Origin: Streptosporangium becharense
GTDB lineage: Bacteria > Actinomycetota > Actinomycetes > Streptosporangiales > Streptosporangiaceae
Direction: 5' to 3'
DNA: 64,000 nucleotides
Assembly (NCBI RefSeq): GCF_014204985.1
Contig: NZ_JACHMP010000001.1
Location: 3,224,001-3,288,000 of the forward strand
Positions 5,767 through 14,538 of this stretch are shown piece by piece (position 1 is the stretch's first letter; every line of letters begins with the position of its first letter). The notes beneath the pieces were generated by a model that worked only from the letters and a program-made list of their open reading frames with translations, was not told the origin of the DNA and ran no database searches. Both the position numbers and the translations under genes were made by a program.

Positions 5767-8742
5767 TCACTGTTCGGCGAATGCCAGCTCCGCGGGCTCC
5801 GGCGAACCGGCGTCGAACGGCAGCACGAACCGGTGCGGCCACGACAGCACGGTCTCCAGCCACCCCGCCCCCATCAGCTGGGCCACGTACCGGAGCCGTT
5901 CGGCGGGGTCGACGCCGACCGTGACGGTGAGGACGTCGCGCTCCACGTCCTCCCGCTCGTCGTCGCCGAGGATCACCCGCCAGGCCAGTTCCCGGTTCCG
6001 GTCGACCTCCATGGACAGCGGGTGGTGGCGCAGGGCCTTGACCCGGTGGCCCAGCAACTCCGCACCCCCCGCCGGGGGACGGTTGAACAGGGCGTACTCC
6101 ATGCCCGGTGCCGGGCTGCGCGGGTTGGGTGCGGGCCGGCCGTGCGGGAAGAGCCGGTCCACCTCGTGCAGCCACCGCACCTGCGGGATGACCCAGGTGG
6201 GTCCCGGGCGTTCACCGGGGTCCCGGTCGGGGCCGAGCAGCCGGGTGGCGGTCTTGGCGACCTGCTCGGTCAGCTTGGCCGGATCACCGACGGTCCGCAG
6301 CGACCACGCGCGGCGCCCCACGCTCCGTTCGACCGCCGTGGCCAGCAGGCACTCGCGCCGACGCGGCGGGAGCTCCGCCCACAGGTCGGCGAGTGCCCTC
6401 GGCACCCCGGGCACCGGCCGGTTGGTGCAGAAGGCGAGCACCAGGGTGTCGGTCCAGATACGCATCCAGGCCCACTCCGGCGCGGCGGCGAGCAGGTCGG
6501 CCTCACGCAGCTCGACCAGCGTGCACGCCCTGCCGCCGCGGCACTCGTTCCCGCACGCCGCCGAACGGCGCCCGCAGATGGGCGGCGTGTGGCCGGGGAG
6601 CAGCCGCTCGCGCTCCTCACCCAGCGGCACCTGGATCCGCAGCGGCCGGTCCATGCCGTCGGCGAAGACCGCGGCCACGCCCGGCGGCAGCGAGACCACC
6701 TGCCGCGACTGCTCCTCGCTCAGGTTCGTCGCCGCCCCGACCAGTCTGCGGTCGTCCTCGGCCGGGAGCCGGTGCACGACCTTCAGAGCGGTGTTCTTCA
6801 CGACGTCGGAGACGAGCTTCGTGGGGATCTGTTCCGCCACCACGATGCCCTCCCCGTACGCGCGGATCTCCGCGAGCATGCCCGCCAGGAGTTCGACGGC
6901 GTGCGTACTGGCCCGGCCGGCTCCGCGGTCGCGGAGCAGCCGGTGCGCCTCCTCGATCACGATGACGTGCCGGAGCCCGCTGCTCCGCTCCTTCCTGGCG
7001 CGCATCCGCAGGTGCTCCACGATCCGGATGATCAGCGTGCCCATCAGGAACGCCTTGTCCTCGTCGTTGGCGACGTCCTCGATCGCGAGCACCACGTTGC
7101 GCTGGAGCAGGTCGCCGATGTCGGCGGGGTGGCCGCCCTCGAAGAACCGGCCCGCGGAGCCGACCCGCAGTGACCGCAGCCGCAGCGAGATGAAGCCCTC
7201 CACGTCGGCCTGGACCTCCCGGCCGTAGCCGATCTCCTTGATCACGTCCATCGCGTGCCGCTGGAGCTGTTCGAGGGTCGGCACGGCGGGTCGCACCGCC
7301 GCCCCGGGCGCCGCCCAGCCGGTGACCACGTCCCAGCCGTTGGCCTCGTAGACCCGTTGCAGGGCGAGTGACATGATCTGCGGGAACGGCTCCTCGGCGT
7401 CGAAGGCGGCCATGAACAGTGCCCGGACCATGTCGATGTGCGCCTGGACCGGGTAGCCGGGCTCCGGGGCCAGCGGGTTGACACTGAACGGCACGCTCTC
7501 CGGTGCCGACGGGTTGATCACGGTCACCGGGGCCAGGTGCTCGATCCGGCCGCCCATCGCGGCGTACTCGGACTTGGCGGGCTCGATGGCCAGCCACGGG
7601 ACGCCCGCGCCGGTGAGCTGCTCCAGCAGGTGCCTGACGGTCTGGGACTTGCCGGAGCCGGTGGCGCCGGTGACGAACGCGTGCCTGTTGAGGGTGGTGA
7701 GCGGGATCCTGAACGCGCCGACGGGCCTGTCCTGCCCGTCGAGGATCGCCCCCAGCTCGACGGCCGGCTCACCGGGCACGGTGTCGGCCTCGCTGGTCAC
7801 GTCGAAGAAACCCGCGTCGAGCACCCGGACCCCCGGCACCTCCCGGTGCGGCAGCCCGGCGAGCGCGGCGAGGGCACCGGCGGTGGCCGCGAACGGGGCG
7901 GCGGCGCCGTCCGCCGGATCCTGCAGGGTCGTCACCAGAGCCTCGGAGAAGCCGTGCACCGGTCCGGACAGCGCGCTGCGCAGGCGATAGGGGTGGTGGC
8001 TCATCTCGGCGGAGCCGACCAGCACCGGGGCGATCTGGCGCAGTTCCTCAGGCCCGGCCGCCCCGGCCAGCACCCGCACGTTCCAGAGCCCGGCCTCGCG
8101 GAAGGCGTCCAGCTCCTGCATGCGCCGCTCGGCCCGTTCGGCGTCGTAGCGGGAACGCTCGGAGGCGTCGCCGTACTGCCTGAGCACGTTGAGCTGGGTG
8201 CGCAGGTGGGTGATCTCGGCGTCCAGCAGGTCGGTCTGCTCGGCGACCACCAGCCAGGCGAACGGCCGGGACATGAGGGTGACCAGTGTCGACTCGAAAA
8301 GCGTGGGCCGCATGACCCCGTCGGCGTCCGGCTCGCGGCGACCGCCGAGCGGTGGTGCCTGACGCCCCGGGCAGACGGTCCAGGCGAGGTCGGACAGGTC
8401 ACGCAGCCACTCGTCGCCGATCCGGACGCCCCGGGCGCCGGCGGGGAACAGCAGCGGCTCGGGACCGCCGGGGGTGGGGTCGGCCTCGGTGGCCGCCCTG
8501 CGCGGCGGACGCGGCGGAGTCAGCGGTCCCGCGTTGGTGATCAGCTCCAGCGGGGCGCCCGAGCCCCGGGAGAGCCAGCCCGCCACGAAGGGCCGCTTGC
8601 GCTGCGCCGCGGAGAGCACGGCGGGCAGGACCGTGACGAAGTCCCACTCGGCGGACGCGCTGCGCGAGGGCGCCGTGATCGCCTGGATTCTGTACCAGGG
8701 ACCGGTCAGCGCATGGGGCGGACGGGACACACTTGGCTGCAT
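5767..8742 (-). CDS. HerA/FtsK-like P-loop ATPase with C-terminal Cys cluster
   Basis: This large protein (991 residues from ATG 8742; a GTG at 8793 would add 17) has a Walker A GATGSGKSQT about one third in and a Walker B-like HVIVIEEAHRLL near residue 600. A VVAEQIPTKL stretch and an arginine-rich RIQVPLG end close the ATPase, as in HerA/VirB4-type hexameric motors. After it comes a cluster CGRRSAACGNECRGGRAC, a possible zinc site, then about 240 residues of unknown fold. The chosen start has GGTGGAG 5-10 nt upstream. The gene follows, on the same strand, a membrane-anchored protein resembling a degenerate motor, so the two probably act together. Substrate is unknown. Confidence 0.7.
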   Translation of the reverse strand: MQPSVSRPPHALTGPWYRIQAITAPSRSASAEWDFVTVLPAVLSAAQRKRPFVAGWLSRGSGAPLELITNAGPLTPPRPPRRAATEADPTPGGPEPLLFPAGARGVRIGDEWLRDLSDLAWTVCPGRQAPPLGGRREPDADGVMRPTLFESTLVTLMSRPFAWLVVAEQTDLLDAEITHLRTQLNVLRQYGDASERSRYDAERAERRMQELDAFREAGLWNVRVLAGAAGPEELRQIAPVLVGSAEMSHHPYRLRSALSGPVHGFSEALVTTLQDPADGAAAPFAATAGALAALAGLPHREVPGVRVLDAGFFDVTSEADTVPGEPAVELGAILDGQDRPVGAFRIPLTTLNRHAFVTGATGSGKSQTVRHLLEQLTGAGVPWLAIEPAKSEYAAMGGRIEHLAPVTVINPSAPESVPFSVNPLAPEPGYPVQAHIDMVRALFMAAFDAEEPFPQIMSLALQRVYEANGWDVVTGWAAPGAAVRPAVPTLEQLQRHAMDVIKEIGYGREVQADVEGFISLRLRSLRVGSAGRFFEGGHPADIGDLLQRNVVLAIEDVANDEDKAFLMGTLIIRIVEHLRMRARKERSSGLRHVIVIEEAHRLLRDRGAGRASTHAVELLAGMLAEIRAYGEGIVVAEQIPTKLVSDVVKNTALKVVHRLPAEDDRRLVGAATNLSEEQSRQVVSLPPGVAAVFADGMDRPLRIQVPLGEERERLLPGHTPPICGRRSAACGNECRGGRACTLVELREADLLAAAPEWAWMRIWTDTLVLAFCTNRPVPGVPRALADLWAELPPRRRECLLATAVERSVGRRAWSLRTVGDPAKLTEQVAKTATRLLGPDRDPGERPGPTWVIPQVRWLHEVDRLFPHGRPAPNPRSPAPGMEYALFNRPPAGGAELLGHRVKALRHHPLSMEVDRNRELAWRVILGDDEREDVERDVLTVTVGVDPAERLRYVAQLMGAGWLETVLSWPHRFVLPFDAGSPEPAELAFAEQ

Positions 8743-9004
8743 TTGGTCTCCACCCGGGGGACCCGGCTCCAGGCCGGTGGGTTGACGCTTCACTGATCGC
8801 TCAGCCGTACCGGCCGACGGGGAATCGGGGGCGGGTCACCCCCGCGACCACGGTCGAACCTGGCCGGGGGATCGCACATCCGCATTGACCATCCCCTTAC
8901 CACAAACGGGCGATCCGTTGGCGCCGCCGGCGGCGTGGCCCCCGGGACGTTCCTCCCCCGCCGGGACCGCGCGGGGTGTCCGGCGAGCCCGGCCGGAACG
9001 GCCG

Positions 9005-10957
9005 TCACCGGCGCCGGCGCCAGTCGAGCCGGGCCGGGGGCGGGCCGAGGTTGGGCGGCGCGTCCTCGAACGGGCTCGGCTCGCGCGGCTCCGCCTTCTC
9101 CTGCTCCTGGGGGTGGTCGAGCACGGCGTCCCTGATCTCGTCGAACTCCCCCAGGGTCGTCTTGGGGAAGGTGAGTATGGCCGGGTTCGCGTCCGCCAGG
9201 CGAACCCTGCGGCCCTGCGCGGTGGCGTCGGTGACGATCACCGAGGTGGTGGGCAGCTGCTGGAGCTGGTGCGGCTCGACGAGGAACTCCCTGGAGCGGT
9301 GCAACACCCGCTCCGTCTCGCCCAGCGCCTTGCTCGCGCGACGCCCCCACTCGGTGGAGGAGGTGATGTCCTCCTTGAGGTCCGTACGGCCCGTGTCGCG
9401 GTCGTCGTCGCCCTCCTCCGCGTGGCCGACCGTGGAGACGTAGCCGCCGTCGATGCCCGCCCCCGCCGCGCTGATCGTCTCGGTGAGCTGGGCGAGCTCC
9501 AGCCGGTGCTCGGTGCCGACGTGCTCGCTGGCGACCCGGGCGTCCTCGGCGTTGCCCAGCCGCATGAACGCCACCGCCGCGTGGCCGCGGCCCAGCCGCT
9601 CCCGCACGGTCGGGGTGAGCGAGCGGTAGGTGAGCACCAGCCCGGTCCTGGACGTCTCGCAGGCGTCCATCAGCCGGTCGAGCACGTCACCGCGGAGCTT
9701 GTCCGCGCCCGCGACGATGATCGTGTGGTACCAGGGCCGTTCGGAGGCGGGCGACTGGCGCAGGATGTGGGTGAGCGCGGTCGCCACGTACGTGCCGAGG
9801 ACGCGGTTGCCGAACACGCCGGCCTGCCGGTCCATCGACACCACCCGCAGGCGCGCGGGCGGCAGCCGGACCGCCTCCGAGCCGAGGGTCTCCAGCTTGC
9901 GCAGCTGCGACTCCAACGCCCACGCGCGTTCGATCACCACCCGGTCGCTGACACCGCGGCCGAACAGGGTGCCGAGCCGGTCCAGCTGTGCGGCGGTGAT
10001 CAGGCCGGAGCCGAGGTCCTCACGCGGGTCCCCGACCTGGGCCAGGGCACGCAGCGCGGCGGTGACCTGGTTGATCGTGGCGCTCTCGCCGAGGACCTCC
10101 AGGACCCGTTCCAGGATCGCGTTGTCGAACGACAGGTCCCTGGTCGTGCGGTGCTCCTCGCTGACGCTCACCACGTGTGCCAGGACGTCGGCGAACGCCT
10201 CCGGGGCCAGCGTGGCGCCCAGGTCGAGGCGGGGCAGGTCGACCGGGAGCACCCAGACCAGCGGGTCGTCGCCGCCCCTGCGGGCCAGCTCGATCAGGTC
10301 CTTGGCGACCGCCCCCTCGGACAGGTCGAGCACCGTCAGGTGGCCGCCGCTGTAGAGCCGGGTCGCGCCGAGCAGGGTGATCAGCGCCGACCAGCCGGGC
10401 AGGGTGCCGCCGGCCACGTCGATCCGGTCGATCTCGTCGGGCACGGCCACCGCGTACCAGGTGAGCTGGCGGTCGAAGCGTTCCTTGCGGTCGGCCCACT
10501 CCCGGTAGCGGGCGGCGTGTTCCTCCTGGGCACGGAACAACTCCTTCTCCCGCTCCTCGCGCCGGCGCCGCGCCGCCTCCTCACGTTCCATGATCCGGTG
10601 GCGGACCGCCCGGTCGCCCTGGCGGACCGCGTAGCTGCAGAACGCCGCGACGCCGCCGGAGGCGACCAGCCCGGCCGCGGCGAAGGACCAGCTCAGCAGC
10701 CCGGTGACGCCGAGGACGAGGATCAGCGCGCCGAGCACCGCCATGAACGTACGGAAGATCCTGACCGGGTGGTTCAGCAGGTCCTCGTTGAGCCGCTCCC
10801 GGCGCACCCACTCGGGGTCGACCGGTTCGGCGGGGTGCTCGACGGGCGAGGGGCGTCTGGGCGGCGGCCCCGGGTCGGGGTGTAGCAGGGCGTACTGCCA
10901 GCCCAGGTAGATCCGGTCCGCCTGGAGCTGCGCATGCTCAGGATGCACGTCCGCCAC
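9005..10957 (-). CDS. Membrane-anchored protein with degenerate TraD/VirD4-like ATPase fold
   Basis: The 650-residue protein starts at GTG 10957 (GGAGG 4 nt upstream). Two adjacent membrane helices lie at about 68-111, followed by a charged Arg/Glu coiled coil (about 120-165). Where a coupling-type ATPase would have its Walker A there is GGTLPGWSA (183-191), without the GK[ST]. Later segments look like the rest of such an ATPase: HTIIVAGADKL, TGLVLTYRSL and VAFMRLGNAEDA, the last being typical of the end of TraD/HerA-like motors. I infer an inactive or regulatory membrane partner of the downstream ATPase, 262 bp away. No published family name is recognised. Confidence 0.55.
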   Translation of the reverse strand: MADVHPEHAQLQADRIYLGWQYALLHPDPGPPPRRPSPVEHPAEPVDPEWVRRERLNEDLLNHPVRIFRTFMAVLGALILVLGVTGLLSWSFAAAGLVASGGVAAFCSYAVRQGDRAVRHRIMEREEAARRRREEREKELFRAQEEHAARYREWADRKERFDRQLTWYAVAVPDEIDRIDVAGGTLPGWSALITLLGATRLYSGGHLTVLDLSEGAVAKDLIELARRGGDDPLVWVLPVDLPRLDLGATLAPEAFADVLAHVVSVSEEHRTTRDLSFDNAILERVLEVLGESATINQVTAALRALAQVGDPREDLGSGLITAAQLDRLGTLFGRGVSDRVVIERAWALESQLRKLETLGSEAVRLPPARLRVVSMDRQAGVFGNRVLGTYVATALTHILRQSPASERPWYHTIIVAGADKLRGDVLDRLMDACETSRTGLVLTYRSLTPTVRERLGRGHAAVAFMRLGNAEDARVASEHVGTEHRLELAQLTETISAAGAGIDGGYVSTVGHAEEGDDDRDTGRTDLKEDITSSTEWGRRASKALGETERVLHRSREFLVEPHQLQQLPTTSVIVTDATAQGRRVRLADANPAILTFPKTTLGEFDEIRDAVLDHPQEQEKAEPREPSPFEDAPPNLGPPPARLDWRRRR

Positions 10958-11113
10958 GGAACCTCCGCCGTCGGGCCCTCGTCCGCCTCGGAGACAGCGT
11001 AAGAGTTGGACCTCCTATTCGGGCAATGTTCCCGGCAATCCACTGCATTTTCCCCATGTTCCTCACCGTTTGAGAGGTGGATGAGCCGGACGGGACGGGA
11101 GCCGCCGTCCGCC

Positions 11114-11674
11114 TCACCGGCCGGAGCCGATCAGGCTCCAGGCCGCCGCGGCGATCTCCCCCGCCGGGCGGGGTGGTTGCTCCTCCAGCCAGTACGTGAT
11201 GACACCGATCAGCGCGCCCGCCACGTGGTGGGCGTGGATCTCCGGCGGCACGTCGTCGTGGCCCGGAGGACGGGAACCCGCCCCGAAGGGGACCCGCAGC
11301 CCGGCGACCAGCGCCTCGCGGAGCCTGGCGCAGAAGCGGGCGCTGCCGTAGGGGCCGAGCATCCGCCGGTAGAGCGGGGCCCGCGCACCCACGTGCCCGA
11401 ACAGGGCGACCAGCGCCGCGGGCACGGGCCCCGGTTCCCGGTAGGGGCAGCGCGCGGCGTCGGCGGCCAGCTCGCCGACCGCCGTCTCCATCGCGTCCAG
11501 GACGAGGTCGTCACGGTCGCGGTAGTGGACGTAGACCGTCGCCCGGTTCACCTCCGCCCGCTGGGCGATCTCCGCGACGGTGATCGAGTCGGGGTCGCGG
11601 GTGGCGGCCAGTTCCCGGACCGCGGAACGCAGCCGGGTTCGGGTCCGCCGGACCCGGGGATCGTCTTCGGCCAT
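11114..11674 (-). CDS. TetR-family transcriptional regulator
   Basis: The 186-residue protein has a TetR helix-turn-helix in the first 55 residues: ITVAEIAQRAEVNRATVYVHYRDRDDL form, with the conserved TVY-HY recognition helix. The C-terminal two thirds are a helical ligand and dimer domain without a recognisable ligand signature. The start at ATG 11674 has TAGCCT 7 nt upstream, which predicts a leaderless mRNA. The gene is divergent from the DsbA-TPR gene, with an 18-bp imperfect palindrome between them, so control of itself and its neighbour is likely. Confidence 0.85.
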   Translation of the reverse strand: MAEDDPRVRRTRTRLRSAVRELAATRDPDSITVAEIAQRAEVNRATVYVHYRDRDDLVLDAMETAVGELAADAARCPYREPGPVPAALVALFGHVGARAPLYRRMLGPYGSARFCARLREALVAGLRVPFGAGSRPPGHDDVPPEIHAHHVAGALIGVITYWLEEQPPRPAGEIAAAAWSLIGSGR

Positions 11675-11704
11675 GTCGGCAAGGCTAGACGACAGCCGTC
11701 GAAT

Positions 11705-11722
11705 AAACGACATGTGCCGTTT
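11705..11722. promoter_or_regulatory. Candidate TetR operator in divergent promoter region
   Basis: AAACGACATGTGCCGTTT is an imperfect palindrome (14 of 18 positions symmetrical). It lies between the tetR start (11674) and the DsbA-TPR start (11735), the usual place for a local TetR operator. Confidence 0.4.
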
Positions 11723-11734
11723 GTTACACCGGCC

Positions 11735-12688
11735 ATGAAGCGCATGGAAGTCTGGGCCGACATGACCTGCCCGTGGGCCTACATCGGCAAGCGGCGCATG
11801 GAGGAGGCCGGGTTCGGTGAGGACGTGGAGATCGTCTGGTGCCCGTACGTCATCGACCCGATGGCTCCGACCCCGTCCGAGCCACTGGAGGAGGCGCTGC
11901 GCGACCCGGTCGCCGAAGGTGCCCTGCGCGCCTGCGCCTCCGGTTCCGGAGGGCCGGGCCGGGGCTCGGTGTGGCGGGTGAACACCTTCGACGCGCACCG
12001 GGTGGCCGCGCTCGCGTACGAGCGCGGCGGCGCGGCCCTGCAGGGGACGGTCGTCGAGCGGATCCTGCACGCCCACTTCGTCGAGGGTGCCGACATCGGC
12101 GACCGGGCGACGCTGGCGGCGCTCGCCGCCGAGGCGGGCCTGGACGGCGTGGCCGGGGCGCTCGACCGCGGCGAGGGTGCGGCCGGGGTCCGTTCCCAGC
12201 TCCTGCGCGGCAAGGCTCTCGGCGTGGCCACCTCGCCGACCTTCGTGGTGGGTGAGACGGCCGTCGCCGGCGCGCAGTCGCCCGAGGTCCTCGCGGACCT
12301 GGTGCGGCACGCCGCCCCGCCGCGCGAGCTGCCCGACGAGGTCAGGCTGTTGCGGCAGGCCGAGTCGCTGCTGGGCGTCCGCGACCCCCTGGGTGCGCTG
12401 CGGACGCTGGAGCCGCTGCTGGCCGAGCACGGCGACGACCCGTCCGTCCGGCTGCTGGCCGCCCGCGCCTACTTCGGCTCGGCCCAGCTGGGCCGGGCCC
12501 GGCAGACGCTGGAGTCGCTGCTGGAGAACGCACCCGGCGACCACTACGCCCGGTTCCTGCTCGGCAGGACCCTCGAACGCGCCAACCGCCACCCGGAGGC
12601 CCTGCCCCACCTCCGGCTGGCCGCGGCGATGTCGCCGGAACCGTCCTACGCCGAGGCCGTCAGGCGGGTGGAGAGCCGGATCGGCTGA
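11735..12688 (+). CDS. DsbA/FrnE-like oxidoreductase fused to a TPR tail
   Basis: Residues 1 to about 200 form a DsbA-type thioredoxin fold of the FrnE kind: MEVWADMTCPWAYIGKRR at the N-terminus, a helical insertion, then GVATSPTFVVGETAVAGAQ with the cis-proline. The active site reads C12-P-W-A15, so the second cysteine is missing, unlike classical CPWC. From about 215 to 317 there are TPR-like repeats (LLGVRDPLGALRTLEPLL, GDHYARFLLGRTLERANRH). The protein lacks a signal peptide and should be cytosolic. It may act as a monothiol isomerase or a chaperone. Divergent from tetR. Confidence 0.75.
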   Translation: MKRMEVWADMTCPWAYIGKRRMEEAGFGEDVEIVWCPYVIDPMAPTPSEPLEEALRDPVAEGALRACASGSGGPGRGSVWRVNTFDAHRVAALAYERGGAALQGTVVERILHAHFVEGADIGDRATLAALAAEAGLDGVAGALDRGEGAAGVRSQLLRGKALGVATSPTFVVGETAVAGAQSPEVLADLVRHAAPPRELPDEVRLLRQAESLLGVRDPLGALRTLEPLLAEHGDDPSVRLLAARAYFGSAQLGRARQTLESLLENAPGDHYARFLLGRTLERANRHPEALPHLRLAAAMSPEPSYAEAVRRVESRIG

Positions 12689-12760
12689 CCGGGGAGACCC
12701 GCAACGCCGTCCCCGGAACCGGAGGCGGCACGGCCACGCGGAAACGACGCGGAAGCGAAA

Positions 12761-12790
12761 GGACCGGCTCTCCCCGGGGAGAGCCGGTCC
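12761..12790. terminator. Perfect hairpin between DsbA-TPR and DUF1416 genes
   Basis: A 15-bp arm GGACCGGCTCTCCCC meets its exact complement at 12776-12790 with no spacer, which folds with a four-base loop. It lies between convergent gene ends and is followed by TTCAC only, so it is a U-poor bidirectional terminator. Confidence 0.75.
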
Positions 12791-12832
12791 TTCACGTGTG
12801 ACGCGTCAGGCGACCATGGCCGGTGCGGCGGG

Positions 12833-13129
12833 TCAGACGCTCACGGAGAGCTGGGTGACCTCACCCAGGCGGGCCTGGGCCGGGATGTCCTTGGTGACGC
12901 CGCCGCCCGCGATGATACGGACGGTCCAGTCGCCGGGGCCGGCGAAGAAGCGGAAGATCCCCTCTTCGGACACCACGACCTCGCCGGTGAACTCACCGGA
13001 GTGGTCGAGCAGGCGGGCGTAGGCCGTGCCGGCGCCGGACACCACCCCCTGGATGACGGCCTGGTTCGCCAGGTCGATACCGGCCGGAAGAGCAATGGTC
13101 TGCTCCGGAGCAGCGCATCCCTGAGTCAT
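12833..13129 (-). CDS. DUF1416 protein, sulfurtransferase partner
   Basis: The 98-residue protein has the DUF1416 beta-sandwich pattern, with an early MTQGC and later AVIQGVVSGAGTAYARLLD and FRFFAGPGDWTVRII strands. The family is actinobacterial and almost always follows a thiosulfate sulfurtransferase gene. Here its ATG (13129) shares one base with that gene's TAA (TAATG), so the two are translationally coupled. The role is unknown; sulfur transfer or cysteine metabolism is inferred from context. Confidence 0.85.
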   Translation of the reverse strand: MTQGCAAPEQTIALPAGIDLANQAVIQGVVSGAGTAYARLLDHSGEFTGEVVVSEEGIFRFFAGPGDWTVRIIAGGGVTKDIPAQARLGEVTQLSVSV

Positions 13130-13968
13130 TAGCGAGCCTCTCCCAGTTCGATCGGCACGCCCACGAGCGAGCCGTACTCGGTCCACGATCCGTCGTAGTT
13201 CTTGACGTTGGCCTGGTCGAGGAGCTCGTGCAGCACGAACCATGTGTGCGCCGAACGCTCCCCGATGCGGCAGTAGGCGATGGTGTCCTTGCCGAAGTCG
13301 ACGCCCGCGGCCTCGTAGAGGGCCTTGAGCTCCTCGTCGGACTTGAAGGTGCCGTCGTCGTTGGCGGCCTTGGACCACGGGATGCTGCGGGCGGTGGGCA
13401 CGTGGCCCGCGCGCTGCGCCTGCTCCTGCGGAAGGTGCGCCGGGGCGACCAGCTTGCCGGTGAACTCGTCGGGCGAGCGCACGTCGACCAGGTTCAGCTT
13501 GCCGATCGCGGCGAGCACGTCGTCGCGGAAGGCGCGGATGGAGGCGTCCTGGTCCTTGGCCCGGTACTCGGTGGCGGGGCGGGCCGGGACGTCCTTGACC
13601 AGCTCGCGGGAGTCGAGCTCCCACTTCTTGCGGCCGCCGTCGAGAAGCTTGACGTTCTCGTGGCCGTAGAGCTTGAAGTACCAGTACGCGTAGGCGGCGA
13701 ACCAGTTGTTGTTGCCACCGTAGAGGACCACGGTGTCGTCGTTGGCGATCCCGCGGCCGGACAGCAGCGCCTCGAAGCCCTCGCGGTCGACGAAGTCACG
13801 GCGGACCGGGTCCTGCAGGTCCTGCCTCCAGTCGATCTTCACGGCGCCACGGATGTGGCCCTTGTCATAGGCGCTGGCGTCCTCGTCCACTTCAACGAGG
13901 ACGACACCGGGGGTGTCGAGGTTGGCCTCGACCCATTCGGCGTCGACCAGGACGGCGGAACGGCTCAT
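13129..13968 (-). CDS. sseA: Thiosulfate sulfurtransferase (rhodanese, SseA/CysA type)
   Basis: The 279-residue protein has two rhodanese domains. The N-terminal one is catalytically silent; the C-terminal one carries the active loop CRIGER in AYCRIGERSAH (Cys near residue 232). It moves sulfane sulfur from thiosulfate or mercaptopyruvate to acceptors. The family signature GAVKIDWRQDLQDPVRRDF is present near residue 41. It sits in an operon after a DUF4395 membrane protein and before DUF1416, behind a Cys-containing leader peptide, which suggests control by cysteine supply. Confidence 0.92.
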   Translation of the reverse strand: MSRSAVLVDAEWVEANLDTPGVVLVEVDEDASAYDKGHIRGAVKIDWRQDLQDPVRRDFVDREGFEALLSGRGIANDDTVVLYGGNNNWFAAYAYWYFKLYGHENVKLLDGGRKKWELDSRELVKDVPARPATEYRAKDQDASIRAFRDDVLAAIGKLNLVDVRSPDEFTGKLVAPAHLPQEQAQRAGHVPTARSIPWSKAANDDGTFKSDEELKALYEAAGVDFGKDTIAYCRIGERSAHTWFVLHELLDQANVKNYDGSWTEYGSLVGVPIELGEAR

Positions 13969-13986
13969 CTTTCGGATCCTCCAGGA

Positions 13987-14385
13987 TCATCTTGCGGCGG
14001 GTAGTAGACGGCGAGCGATCAGGTACATCTCGCAGCCGAGGCAGAAGCCGAACGCGGCGTTGAGGAAGGCGGCGAAGAGCGCCGCCGCGGTGGCGCCGAG
14101 GGCCAGCGGCGTTGTCTGTGTCACGTATCCGACCAAGCCCACCAGGGCGAAGACGAGGCCGACCCCCTGCGCGAAGCGCGGCGGGGTGGCGTCCTCCGTT
14201 TCCCTGAGAGGGCTCTTCACTATCCCTTTGAAAATCATCCCGTACGGTGAGGCGCCGAAGACGCCGAGCGCGAAGACCGCGGCCTGCAGGGCCAGCAGCC
14301 ACGTGCCGCCGGTGACCAGGACGATCGCGAGAGCGACGGTGGTCACGCTCGCGCCGAAGCGCAGAGCTCTGGGATCGGCTTGCAT
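13987..14385 (-). CDS. DUF4395 membrane protein of the sulfur operon
   Basis: This 132-residue protein has three to four membrane helices and ends with AAFGFCLGCEMYLIARRL. The CLGC pair near the C-terminus is typical of DUF4395 proteins, which often stand next to thioredoxins and sulfurtransferases. A redox or sulfur-transport role is inferred from this context. It lies 18 bp before the sulfurtransferase gene. No ribosome binding site of note was used to decide the ATG at 14385; it directly precedes the first helix. Confidence 0.8.
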   Translation of the reverse strand: MQADPRALRFGASVTTVALAIVLVTGGTWLLALQAAVFALGVFGASPYGMIFKGIVKSPLRETEDATPPRFAQGVGLVFALVGLVGYVTQTTPLALGATAAALFAAFLNAAFGFCLGCEMYLIARRLLPAAR

Positions 14386-14447
14386 CGCGTGATGCTCCTG
14401 AAGGGTTGTGCAGATCGGTGCGGCCCGGGGCCGCTTGAGATCGCCCT

Positions 14448-14531
14448 TTAGGAAGCGCGACAGAGCGCGGTGGTCACGCGGCAGAAGTCGACCGCGCGCC
14501 GCTTGGTGAGCAGCTCTGTCGTGGAGTTCAT
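14448..14531 (-). CDS. Cysteine-containing leader peptide of the sulfur operon
   Basis: A 27-residue frame starts at ATG 14531 and stops at TAA 14450-14448, 62 nt before the DUF4395 gene. The peptide reads MNSTTELLTKRR, then AVDFCRVTTALCRAS. The R-x-V-D-x-x-R-V-x-x-A-x-C pattern matches the small leader peptides that precede cysteine and sulfur genes in actinomycetes, which I know as annotated leaders of the RHVDL type. Two Cys codons near the end would stall ribosomes when Cys-tRNA is low. No ribosome binding site is present; a -10 box 7 nt upstream implies a leaderless mRNA. Confidence 0.7.
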   Translation of the reverse strand: MNSTTELLTKRRAVDFCRVTTALCRAS

Positions 14532-14538
14532 GTCGATG

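Noticed and set aside
5767..10957. Conjugation or type IV secretion locus
   Set aside because: There are two motor-like proteins but no relaxase, pilus, VirB or SsgA-like genes around.
11114..12610. Long open frame on the minus strand covering the TetR and DsbA-TPR genes
   Set aside because: Only the part from ATG 11674 has a domain; the rest is antisense to the well-supported DsbA-TPR gene and is a product of high GC.
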